Source: Saccharothrix sp. S26 (GTDB lineage: Bacteria > Actinomycetota > Actinomycetes > Mycobacteriales > Pseudonocardiaceae). Taken from it: a DNA stretch of 64,000 bases. The DNA lies in contig NZ_JAJUWT010000019.1 in the NCBI RefSeq assembly GCF_021390395.1, positions 62,001 through 126,000 of the forward strand, in the 5' to 3' direction. Position numbers and translations under genes: made by a program. Below, piece after piece: positions 50,699 through 58,132 of the stretch (its first letter is position 1; each line of letters begins with the position of its first letter). The notes beneath the pieces were generated by a model, which worked only from the letters and a program-made list of their open reading frames with translations, searched no databases and was not told the DNA's origin.

Positions 50699-52012
50699 AT
50701 GACCCTGCAACGGCGTACGTTCCTCAGGATGGGCACGGCAGGAGCGGCGGGCCTCGGCCTGTCCCTGCTCGGCACGGGCCACGCCCTCGCCTCCGTCGGA
50801 ACGTCGGCCACCGCACCGACCACACCGTTCGCGGTCGGCGTGCGGCGCTACGACTGGACCCGCGGCAGCCGACCGTGCACCACCTACGTCTACTACCCCG
50901 CCACCGGCGCGGCCGGCGGCAGCCCCGTCACCAACGGCACCCCGGCCAACGGCGTCTTCCCGATCTACAACTTCACCCACGGCTACGGCAGCAGCCCCCA
51001 GGGCTCCCTGTTCATCATCAGCGCCCTGGCCTCGGCCGGCTTCATCGTCCCCGCGCCGCACTTCAACCACAACTTCGCCGACGTCAACAACGGCAACACC
51101 TCCAAGGACGTCTCCCAGATCCTCACCAACACCCTCGCCCTCAACACCAGCGGGCCACTGGCCGGGCACATCAACACCTCGATCGGCGTCGGCGTCTCCG
51201 GCCACTCCCTGGGCGGCATGACCACCCACGGCCTGCTCACGTCCTGGCCGGACAGCCGCATCGTCTCCGCCAACCCCCAGTCCTGCGTGGACATGGGCAA
51301 CCCGTCCTCCAGCGTCAACGCCAAGGTGCTGTTCGTCCACGGCGACAAGGACTCGACCACCTCGTACTCCTCGGCGCGGCAGGCGTACGCGGAGATGGCC
51401 TGGCCCAAGGCGTTCCTCACCTTCGTCGGCGGCAGCCACACCAGCTTCTGGAGCGACCAGCGCTTCCCGCGCACCGTCGTGGACTGGGCCCGCTGGACCA
51501 TGTACGGCGACACCGCCGCCCGCGACCGCCTCCCCGCCGACGCGTCCGGTTCCAACACCCGGTGGGAGGCGCAACTGGGCAGCACCCCCGGCGGCCCGGC
51601 CGCCTACACCCTGCTCGCCCAGCACAGCGGCAAGGCCGCCGACGTCAACGAAGCCTCCACCGCCGCGGGGGCCCGGCTCGTCCAGTGGGCCGGGAACAAC
51701 GGACCCAACCAGCAGTTCGAGTTCGTCGACGCGGGCGACGGGCACGTCCGCCTCAAGGCCCGGCACAGCGGGCTGTTCCTCCAGCCGACCGGCACCACCA
51801 ACGGCTCCGACGTCGTGCAGCAGCCCGACAGCGGCGCCACCGGCCAGCAGTGGCGCGTGGTCGACCACGGCAGTGACGTGATCAGCCTGGTCAACCGCGA
51901 GTCCGGCCTGGCCCTGGACGTCTGGGAGTTCTCCACCGCCGACGGCGCGCGCATCGCCCTCTACACCTACAACGGCAACGCCAACCAGCGCTTCACCCGC
52001 CGCCGGGTCTGA
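50699..52012 (+). CDS. Tat-exported alpha/beta hydrolase with RICIN (CBM13) module
   Basis: A 437-residue secreted esterase-like protein. The signal LQRRTFLRMGTAGAAGLGLS has the twin-arginine motif. The alpha/beta hydrolase domain (about 40-270) has the oxyanion NFTHGYGS, nucleophile Ser170 in SGHSLGG, acid Asp218 in VHGDKDS and His247 in GGSHTSF, resembling the PET-hydrolase/platelet-activating-factor acetylhydrolase group. A ricin-type trefoil (about 302-437) has three Q-x-W/F ends (NQQFEF, GQQWRV, NQRFTR). Two ATGs are adjacent; I chose the second because AAGGAG is 6 nt away. Following the galactanase, it may remove ester groups from plant polysaccharides. Confidence 0.86.
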   Translation: MTLQRRTFLRMGTAGAAGLGLSLLGTGHALASVGTSATAPTTPFAVGVRRYDWTRGSRPCTTYVYYPATGAAGGSPVTNGTPANGVFPIYNFTHGYGSSPQGSLFIISALASAGFIVPAPHFNHNFADVNNGNTSKDVSQILTNTLALNTSGPLAGHINTSIGVGVSGHSLGGMTTHGLLTSWPDSRIVSANPQSCVDMGNPSSSVNAKVLFVHGDKDSTTSYSSARQAYAEMAWPKAFLTFVGGSHTSFWSDQRFPRTVVDWARWTMYGDTAARDRLPADASGSNTRWEAQLGSTPGGPAAYTLLAQHSGKAADVNEASTAAGARLVQWAGNNGPNQQFEFVDAGDGHVRLKARHSGLFLQPTGTTNGSDVVQQPDSGATGQQWRVVDHGSDVISLVNRESGLALDVWEFSTADGARIALYTYNGNANQRFTRRRV

Positions 52013-52025
52013 CCCGGAGGACCGA

Positions 52026-52064
52026 TCGGGGCACCGCTCGCCACCCGCCCGAGCGGTGCCCCGA
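52026..52064 (+). terminator. Terminator after the GH53/hydrolase operon
   Basis: TCGGGGCACCGCTCG and its exact complement form a 15-bp stem with a 9-nt loop, 13 bp past the stop. Confidence 0.8.
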
Positions 52065-52167
52065 CGCCTTGCCCGAGGAAGTGGCCGGTAGTCGTTCCCA
52101 GTGGACGCAGAAGGACGCCGGGGGCGAGAGCCGCCACCCGGCGTCCGGCCAAGCACGACCTATCGGG

Positions 52168-53493
52168 TCACGGACTGGTGCAGGACAAGGTGGACGTGGG
52201 CGGGGTGCCGCCGCCGATGAAGCCGAACGTGGTCGACGCGTTGGCTCCCAGCGAGCCGTTGTACGAGACGTTGCGCACGGACGCGGTCGGTCCGTCGACG
52301 GTGAGCGTGCCGTTCCAGACCTGGCTGATGGTCTGACCGCTGCCCAGCGACCACCGGACCGTCCACCCCGTGACGGCCGACGTGCCGGCGGTCACCGTGA
52401 CCTCGCCCTGGTAGCCACCGGACCACGAGTTGACGGTGCGGTAGGTGGCGCTGCACGCCCCACCGGGCTGCGGCGTCGTGGTCGTGGTGGTGGGCGTGGT
52501 GCTCGTGGTCGACGTCGTGGTGGTCGAGGTGGGCGTCGTCGTGGTGGTCGGCGGCGTGGACGGCACCAGCGGGCAGGTGCTCTGGTAGGTCCGGATGCCG
52601 TTGGAGTCCGCCAGCGGGCACAGGAACTGCGTGTAGCGGGTGTCGCTGTCGACGAAGATCTTGAACCACGGGATGACCGTGCGCATCATCGTCGGGTTGT
52701 TCGACGTGGGGAAGCCGTGGCCCGCGCCGGTCAGCTCCAGGTACGCCTTCTCCACACCGGCCGGGATGCCGTTGTAGAGGTTCTGCACGCTGGACGGCGT
52801 CACCGTGCCGTCGTTCTGCCCGGACAGCAGCATGGTCGGCACGCGCGTGGTCGTCAGGTTCTGCGACGGGCTGAACGGCGCGAGCCCCACCGAGGTCTTC
52901 AACGAGGGCCGCTGGAGCGACGCGTACGCCGCACCGCCGCCGCCCATCGAGTGGCCCATCACGGCCGTCCGCGTGGCGTCGACCCGGTCGCGCACGGAGC
53001 TGCGCTGGGTCAGGTAGTCCAACGCCGCCAGCAACTGGGTGCCGCGGGCGGTGTCCCAGTCGTTGCGCGTGTTGGTGTCGATGCCGATGACGACGAACCC
53101 GTACGACGCCAGCCAGTGCCCCATCCACGCGCCCTCGGCGGCCCACGTGGCGGTGTAGCCGGGCACGACCGCGATCGCGCCGAACGTGCCCTGGCTGGTG
53201 TCGGTCGGGTAGTAGATCACCCCGCCGCCGAAGCCGTTGCCCGCACCGACGGAGACCTGCGCGGTGGCGAAGGTGCCCCGACCGGCCGAGACGCTGGCGG
53301 GCGTCGGGTCCGGACCCCGCTGGTACGGGTTGTCCGCGCCGGTCGCCGGACGGGTGCCGCCCACGATCGCCAACGCGCCTAACATGATCACCGCGGCGGC
53401 CGCGGCCGCGCCCCGCGGCCACCAGCGCCCCGCGCCGGCACGGCCCGTCCCGGCCGCGCCCGTCGCCGGGGAAGTGCCTTCCAGTCCTGACAC
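52168..53493 (-). CDS. Secreted polyester hydrolase (cutinase/PETase-type) with CBM2
   Basis: A 441-residue exported enzyme. An N-terminal hydrophobic segment (GAAAAAAVIMLGALAIVGG) is the signal. Residues 54-309 closely resemble Thermobifida-type cutinases/PET hydrolases: ADNPYQRGPDPT at the mature start, GGGVIYYP, VPGYTA with the oxyanion Tyr, Ser182 in MGHSMGGGG, Asp228, His259 in GAGHGFP, and RYTQFLCPLADSNG with Cys292 paired to Cys307. The subsite position that is Trp in known enzymes (TPW) is Phe207 here (APF). A Thr/Ser/Pro linker (310-345) leads to a C-terminal CBM2 (346-441). The GTG has AGGAGG 8 nt upstream. Natural substrate: probably cutin or other polyesters on plant material. Confidence 0.9.
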   Translation of the reverse strand: MSGLEGTSPATGAAGTGRAGAGRWWPRGAAAAAAVIMLGALAIVGGTRPATGADNPYQRGPDPTPASVSAGRGTFATAQVSVGAGNGFGGGVIYYPTDTSQGTFGAIAVVPGYTATWAAEGAWMGHWLASYGFVVIGIDTNTRNDWDTARGTQLLAALDYLTQRSSVRDRVDATRTAVMGHSMGGGGAAYASLQRPSLKTSVGLAPFSPSQNLTTTRVPTMLLSGQNDGTVTPSSVQNLYNGIPAGVEKAYLELTGAGHGFPTSNNPTMMRTVIPWFKIFVDSDTRYTQFLCPLADSNGIRTYQSTCPLVPSTPPTTTTTPTSTTTTSTTSTTPTTTTTTPQPGGACSATYRTVNSWSGGYQGEVTVTAGTSAVTGWTVRWSLGSGQTISQVWNGTLTVDGPTASVRNVSYNGSLGANASTTFGFIGGGTPPTSTLSCTSP

Positions 53494-53752
53494 TGCGCAT
53501 ACCTCCTGAAGAGAGAGTGCGACGGACAGGCTCGACAGTCGCCTGATCCGGTGCCAACCCCGATGACGAGCCGTGAGGTAGCGGCATCACGGTCGCGGAG
53601 GGTGTTGAGCGCCGCGGGCGGAGATCGGATCGACCGGCCGCGGCTGCGCCGGTCGTGCACCGCCGGCTCGCATCGAACCCATGTGTCACATAGTCTTGTC
53701 GGACGCCCGAGAAGTGTCAACGATCGGTCTCGATAGGTGGGGGAGCGCGACC

Positions 53753-54763
53753 GTGGTCAGCCCGTTCAACGTCGAAGAGATCTTCCCCGACGTCGACGCC
53801 GGTCCCGTGCGGCTGCCACGCCGGCAGACCGGCAGCTCGCCCCAGGGCCTGGCGGTGACGCTGATCGCCGACTACACCGTCCACGCCCGCGCGTGGTTGC
53901 CGACCGCGGCGATCGTGGCCCTGCTCGGCGAGTTCGGCGTGACCGCAGGCGCGGCGCGGACCGCCGTCAGCCGACTGGCCCGCCGGGGCGTGCTGGAGGG
54001 CAGCCGTCACGGCCGGCACAGCTCCTACCGGCTGACCGGACCGGCCGCCGCGAACCTGTCCCGCGGCGGCACGTCCATCGCGTCGTTCGCCGCCGCACCG
54101 GACTCCTGGGACGGCGAGTGGACGGTCATCGCCTTCACCATGCCCACGCAGGAGGAGACCCGGCGCACCGCGCTGCGCGCCCAACTGCGCTGGCTGGGCT
54201 ACGCACCGCTCTACGACGGCATCTGGGTGTCCCCGCACCCGCCGGCACCGGCCGACCACGCCGAGCTCGTCGCGCTCACGCCCGGCGTCACGACCGCGTT
54301 CCGCGCGAAGCAACTGCCGTTCACGTCGAACGCCACCCGCGACCCCATCCACGCCTGGGACCTCCCCGCCATCGCCGAGCGGTACGAGGAGTTCATCCGG
54401 CGCTGGACCCCGCTGACACCGCGCGTCCACGCGGGCGACATCACCGGCGCCGACGCCGTCCGGGCCCGCACCGAGGTGATGGACACCTACCGCCGCTTCC
54501 CGGCCCTCGACCCCCGGCTCCCGACCCGGCTCCTGCCACCCGACTGGCCCCGCGCCCGCGCCCGGGAGGTGTTCCTCGCCGTGTACGACGGGTTGGCCGA
54601 ACCCGCCCAGGACCACGTGCGGGCCGCCGCCGCACGGATCACCGGCGAACCGCGCCCCGACATCCGCGCGCACACCATCGCCGAGATGGCCACCGGCATC
54701 GGCCTCGCCGCACCCGCGGTCACCGGGTCATCCCACGGCTCACCGCACCCCGCATTAGGGTGA
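53753..54763 (+). CDS. PaaX-family transcription regulator
   Basis: A 336-residue regulator of the PaaX family, which represses aromatic catabolism genes by binding CoA thioesters. The N-terminal winged helix (about 30-105) includes LIADYTVHARAWLPTAAIVA and AARTAVSRLARRGVLEGSRH; the middle domain has WTVIAFTMPTQEETRRTALR and LRWLGYAPLYDGIWVSPHP; the C-terminal domain has RRFPALDPRLPTRLLPPDWP. The GTG (VVSPFNVEEIF) follows a GGGGGAG site by 8 nt. No phenylacetate genes are nearby; the target is unknown. A VOC protein gene starts 4 bp after it. Confidence 0.88.
   Translation: MVSPFNVEEIFPDVDAGPVRLPRRQTGSSPQGLAVTLIADYTVHARAWLPTAAIVALLGEFGVTAGAARTAVSRLARRGVLEGSRHGRHSSYRLTGPAAANLSRGGTSIASFAAAPDSWDGEWTVIAFTMPTQEETRRTALRAQLRWLGYAPLYDGIWVSPHPPAPADHAELVALTPGVTTAFRAKQLPFTSNATRDPIHAWDLPAIAERYEEFIRRWTPLTPRVHAGDITGADAVRARTEVMDTYRRFPALDPRLPTRLLPPDWPRARAREVFLAVYDGLAEPAQDHVRAAAARITGEPRPDIRAHTIAEMATGIGLAAPAVTGSSHGSPHPALG
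54756..54761 (+). promoter_or_regulatory. Leaderless-type -10 box (TAGGGT)
   Basis: TAGGGT fits TANNNT, lies within the end of the PaaX gene and ends 6 nt before the VOC ATG, giving that gene its own start in addition to read-through. Confidence 0.45.
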
Positions 54764-54767
54764 GGCC

Positions 54768-55202
54768 ATGGCGTCGGTCAAACAGTTCCAGGTCACCTTC
54801 GACTGCGCGGACCCCGAGCGGGTCGGCCGCTTCTGGTGCGACGTGCTCGGCTACGTCGTGCCGCCCGCGCCGAACGGCTTCGCCACCTGGGACGACTTCA
54901 ACAACTCGCTGCCGCCCGAGAAGCGGGGCGCCGCGTTCGCCTGCGTCGACCCCACGGGCGTGGGCCCGAGGCTGTACTTCCAGCGCGTCCCCGAGGGGAA
55001 GGTCGTCAAGAACCGGGTGCACCTCGACGTCCGGGTCGGCACCGGGCTCGTCGGCGAGGAGCGCGTCGCCGCCCTGGAAGCCGAGTGCGCCCGGCTGATC
55101 CCGCTCGGCGCGACACGGGTGGAACTGCTGCTCGCCGACGGGGACAACGAGTCGTGCCTGGTCATGCAGGACGTCGAGGGCAACGAGTTCTGCCTCGACT
55201 GA
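54768..55202 (+). CDS. VOC/glyoxalase-family protein
   Basis: A 144-residue vicinal-oxygen-chelate protein of the kind common in actinomycetes: VTFDCADPERVGRFWCDVLG opens the first beta-alpha-beta-beta-beta unit, LHY-like RVHLDVRVGTGL the second, ending VMQDVEGNEFCLD with the usual metal-binding Glu position. Members include glyoxalases, dioxygenases and antibiotic-binding proteins. The gene starts 4 bp after the PaaX gene, so the pair may respond to one small molecule. Confidence 0.83.
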   Translation: MASVKQFQVTFDCADPERVGRFWCDVLGYVVPPAPNGFATWDDFNNSLPPEKRGAAFACVDPTGVGPRLYFQRVPEGKVVKNRVHLDVRVGTGLVGEERVAALEAECARLIPLGATRVELLLADGDNESCLVMQDVEGNEFCLD

Positions 55203-55350
55203 CGCGCCACCACCGCGTCCACCACCACGGCGTCCGCGGGCTCGGGACGAATTCCCCGCCCCGGTGTATCCAGCGCCGCGCCGCCCCCTCTTCTCCTGTG
55301 TCGGGGGTTTCCGGTTGGGGAGCCGGACCCCGCGCAGGGGGGATAGCGCG

Positions 55351-55376
55351 CCACCCGCCCCTCCGGGGGCGGGTGG
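55351..55376 (+). terminator. GC hairpin before the multicopper oxidase gene
   Basis: CCACCCGCCCC-TCCG-GGGGCGGGTGG, a perfect 11-bp stem, ends 34 bp before the oxidase ATG. It may terminate the PaaX-VOC transcript or act as a 5'-leader structure. Confidence 0.5.
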
Positions 55377-55410
55377 GCCGCGCGCAGCAGATTGCCGGGG
55401 GGCAATTCTC

Positions 55411-57300
55411 ATGACCGAACTCATCAGCACGCCCTTGTCCGTCGCCGACGGGCCCACCTTCGGCCTCACCAGGTTCCTGGACCCGTTGCGCGTGCCGCCG
55501 GTGATCCGGCCGCACTCGTGGTGGCACCAGGACGCGCTCACCGTGACCATGGTCCGCACGTCCGTGCGCCTGCACTCGCAACTGCCGCCCACCGCCGTGT
55601 GGACCTACGACGGCCACTTCCCGGGCCCCACCATCGAGGTGCGCAGCGGACGCCGGCTGCGCGTGTCCTGGACCAACGAGATCGAGGGGAAGATCCCGCT
55701 GATCGCGGTGCGGGCGCCGCTCGCGTCCACGCCCCAGAACAGCCCCGGCTTCCGCGCGCCGGACGGCACGCTGCCCGAGGGCGTCGAGCTGGTCGACGGG
55801 GTGTCCGACCTGCCGTCGTGGACGGTGGTGCACCTGCACGGCGCGCTCACCGGCGCCGGCAACGACGGGTGGGCGCACAACGCGGTGCTCAAAGAGGCTT
55901 CGCAGCTCGCCGAGTACCCGAACCGGCAGCGGGCCACCACGCTCTGGTACCACGACCACGCCATGGCGATCACCCGCTTCACCGTCCACGCGGGCCTGGT
56001 CGGCGCGTACCTGGTCCGCGACGAGGAGGAAGCCGCGCTCGACCTGCCCTCGGGCGAGCACGAGGTGCCGCTGGTGATCACCGACCGCAACCTCGACACC
56101 GACGCCACGGGCGCGCTCACCGGGCAGCTGCTCTACAAGGTGCCCTACCTGACCACACCGTCGGGCCAGGTGCTGCACCTGCCGTTCAGCGGGCCGTTCA
56201 CGCTGGTCAACGGGGTGATCTGGCCGCACCTGGACGTCGAGGCGCGCTGGTACCGGTTCCGCCTGGTCAACGCCTCGAACGCGCGCACCTACCAGCTGCG
56301 CCTGGTCGACGACGAGACCGGCGAACCGCTGGACGACGCCGTGCGCCAGATCGGCACGGACGGCGGCCTGCTGCCCGCGCCCGCCCCGCTGCCCTCGGGC
56401 GGGTTGGTGCTCGCCCCGGCCGAGCGGGCCGACCTGCTGGTCGACTTCTCCCGGCTGCGCGGCAGGCGGGTGCGGCTGACCAACGCGCACCCGACGGCCG
56501 CGCCGGAGCCGTCGGTCATGCAGTTCCGGGTCGAGGACCGCGACCGGCACGACCGGTTCCGGTTGCCGGCGAAGCTGTCGGAGTCCTACGTGCGGCTGCA
56601 CCACGGCACCACGGTCCCCGACGACCACGACCACGTCCACATCGGACTGGTGCCGCCCGGCACCGCGGGCGAGGGCCACCCGCAGCTGTGGGAGCTGCAC
56701 GAGATCACCGACCCCGACCGGATCCCCGCGGAACTGCCCGCCGCCGGGATCATCCAGCTCACCGACCCGAACAGCGGGCTGGTGCGCACGTTCGAACGGG
56801 TCGCGAGCCTGTTCGACGACACCACGAGCGTGTTCGTCGACCACGGCCGCTGGGCGGTGTGGAACTTCATCCACCTGGGCGGTCCAGCACACCCGATGCA
56901 CGTCCACATGGCGCAGTTCCAGGCCCTGGCCCGCAACCAGTACCCGCGGGACGCGGCCACCGGCAACGTCACGGGCTTCGACGTGGCGATCGGCGGCACC
57001 ACCGCGCCGCTGCCCGTGCCGGGCCCGGGCAGGCCGCTGGACCAGCGCGACGAGGGCTGGAAGGACACCTACCTGGTGGGCCCCGGCGAGTGGCTGACCA
57101 TCGCGGGCCACTTCGCCGGCGCGACGGGCGAGTTCATGTACCACTGCCACATCCTCGACCACGAGGACGAGGGCATGATGCGGCCCTTCGTGGTGATGCC
57201 GGCCGAGGCGGCGCGCTTCCACGTCCACCGCTTCGGCGGCGGCCACCACCACGGCGAAGCGGCGAACGACACCCGCAGCCACGAGGGCGACGCTCGGTAA
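55411..57300 (+). CDS. Multicopper oxidase, CotA/phenoxazinone-synthase-like
   Basis: A 629-residue three-domain laccase-like enzyme oxidising phenols, aminophenols or bilirubin-type substrates with four coppers. All binding motifs are present: HLHG (141-144), WYHDH (179-183), HPMHVHMAQF from 494 and YHCHILDHEDEGMM (577-590) with Cys579 and the axial Met. There is no signal peptide, as in CotA and PhsA, so it is cytoplasmic or spore/structure associated. The C-terminus is His-rich (HRFGGGHHHGE), which may bind extra metal. The ribosome site GGGGGG is 10-16 nt before the ATG. Transcribed alone, ending in a strong terminator. Confidence 0.92.
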   Translation: MTELISTPLSVADGPTFGLTRFLDPLRVPPVIRPHSWWHQDALTVTMVRTSVRLHSQLPPTAVWTYDGHFPGPTIEVRSGRRLRVSWTNEIEGKIPLIAVRAPLASTPQNSPGFRAPDGTLPEGVELVDGVSDLPSWTVVHLHGALTGAGNDGWAHNAVLKEASQLAEYPNRQRATTLWYHDHAMAITRFTVHAGLVGAYLVRDEEEAALDLPSGEHEVPLVITDRNLDTDATGALTGQLLYKVPYLTTPSGQVLHLPFSGPFTLVNGVIWPHLDVEARWYRFRLVNASNARTYQLRLVDDETGEPLDDAVRQIGTDGGLLPAPAPLPSGGLVLAPAERADLLVDFSRLRGRRVRLTNAHPTAAPEPSVMQFRVEDRDRHDRFRLPAKLSESYVRLHHGTTVPDDHDHVHIGLVPPGTAGEGHPQLWELHEITDPDRIPAELPAAGIIQLTDPNSGLVRTFERVASLFDDTTSVFVDHGRWAVWNFIHLGGPAHPMHVHMAQFQALARNQYPRDAATGNVTGFDVAIGGTTAPLPVPGPGRPLDQRDEGWKDTYLVGPGEWLTIAGHFAGATGEFMYHCHILDHEDEGMMRPFVVMPAEAARFHVHRFGGGHHHGEAANDTRSHEGDAR

Positions 57301-57317
57301 GAGCCGCTCTCCCACCG

Positions 57318-57353
57318 GACCGCCTCGGGATCGCATTCGATTCCGAGGCGGTC
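57318..57353 (+). terminator. Terminator after the multicopper oxidase
   Basis: GACCGCCTCGG pairs with CCGAGGCGGTC, extended through one G-T wobble and ATCG/CGAT to a 16-bp stem with a CATT loop, followed by ATCTTT. Confidence 0.82.
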
Positions 57354-57368
57354 ATCTTTGGTCTGTAC

Positions 57369-57374
57369 TAAAGT
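57369..57374 (+). promoter_or_regulatory. Leaderless-type -10 box (TAAAGT)
   Basis: TAAAGT fits TANNNT and ends 7 nt before the ATG that begins the decayed gene downstream. Confidence 0.4.
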
Positions 57375-57381
57375 CATCGAG

Positions 57382-58062
57382 ATGGCAGAAGATCGAGCCG
57401 GTGCGACAGGCGGGGTCGCCATCGAGCGGACGCCGACGCCGATCGACCGGTCGTCGGGCGCGAAGAGCAGGGACCTGCCGGACGCGCACGGCGTGGACAT
57501 CAACGTGATGGCCGACCTCCCCCACGACCGCGCGGTGTACCGCCTGCTCCCGGAGCACCTCCGCGGACCGGGGCCACTACCGGGCCTTGACCGTCGGCGG
57601 CGAGCTGACCCGGGTCATCCGCCGGCAGCTGTCCGGTTCGCCGGACGACTACCCGGACGGTGTCGAGGCCGAGTGGGTCGGCGACCCGTCGTGGCGCGCG
57701 GTGGAGTTCTCGCCCGGCGCGGACGAGGCCCCGATCGTCGGCCGCCGGATCGCGGAGGGTTCCGGGCCGACTTCGAGTCGGCCGGTCGCCTGCAACCGCA
57801 GCGCGTCGACGCGTCGAGAGCGACGAGTGGTCGCTGTTCCTGGTGGAGGTCGTCGACTGCCTGGACGCGGAGGCGTCGTCGGAGCCGGAGTGGAACGGCG
57901 TGCAGGGAGTCCGCGATCCGCGCCGACGCGGTGCCGACCCGCTTCCCGGCGTTCCGGGCGCCACAGTCCACGAAGGCCCACTGGAACGGCTGGTTGGTCG
58001 ACCGGTTGCTGGACCTGGTCGGCCCCGGGCTGGAGCCCCACCCGGACCCGTGGGGCTTCTGA
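57382..58062 (+). pseudogene. Decayed gene of unknown function, at least four frame changes
   Basis: Coding-like sequence jumps between all three plus frames. MAEDRAGATGGVAIERTPTP to HDRAVYRLLPEHL is in one frame; losing one G near 57567 moves to RGHYRALTVGGELTRVIRRQ and VEFSPGADEAPIVGRRIAEG in the next; FRADFESAGRLQPQRVDA follows in another; VESDEWSLFLVEVVDCLDAE in the third; then AFRAPQSTKAHWNGWLVDRL and LEPHPDPWGF-stop in the first again. Pieces join in order without overlap, as expected for one ancestral protein of about 220 residues. I do not recognise the family. It retains a plausible promoter. Confidence 0.65.
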
Positions 58063-58088
58063 CGATCCGCCGCGTCACGGACCGCGAC

Positions 58089-58119
58089 GGGCCGCACCGG
58101 CCAGGTGCCGGTGCGGCCC
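58089..58119. terminator. Bidirectional terminator before the rph stop
   Basis: GGGCCGCACCGGC and its exact complement form a 13-bp stem with a CAGGT loop between convergent genes. Confidence 0.8.
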
Positions 58120-58132
58120 CGTGCTCAGCCCG

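Noticed and set aside
53681-53691. ATGTG-T-CACAT as a PaaX operator
   Set aside because: A short dyad upstream of the PaaX gene, but arms of 5 bp are too short to claim and it does not match the known PaaX site.
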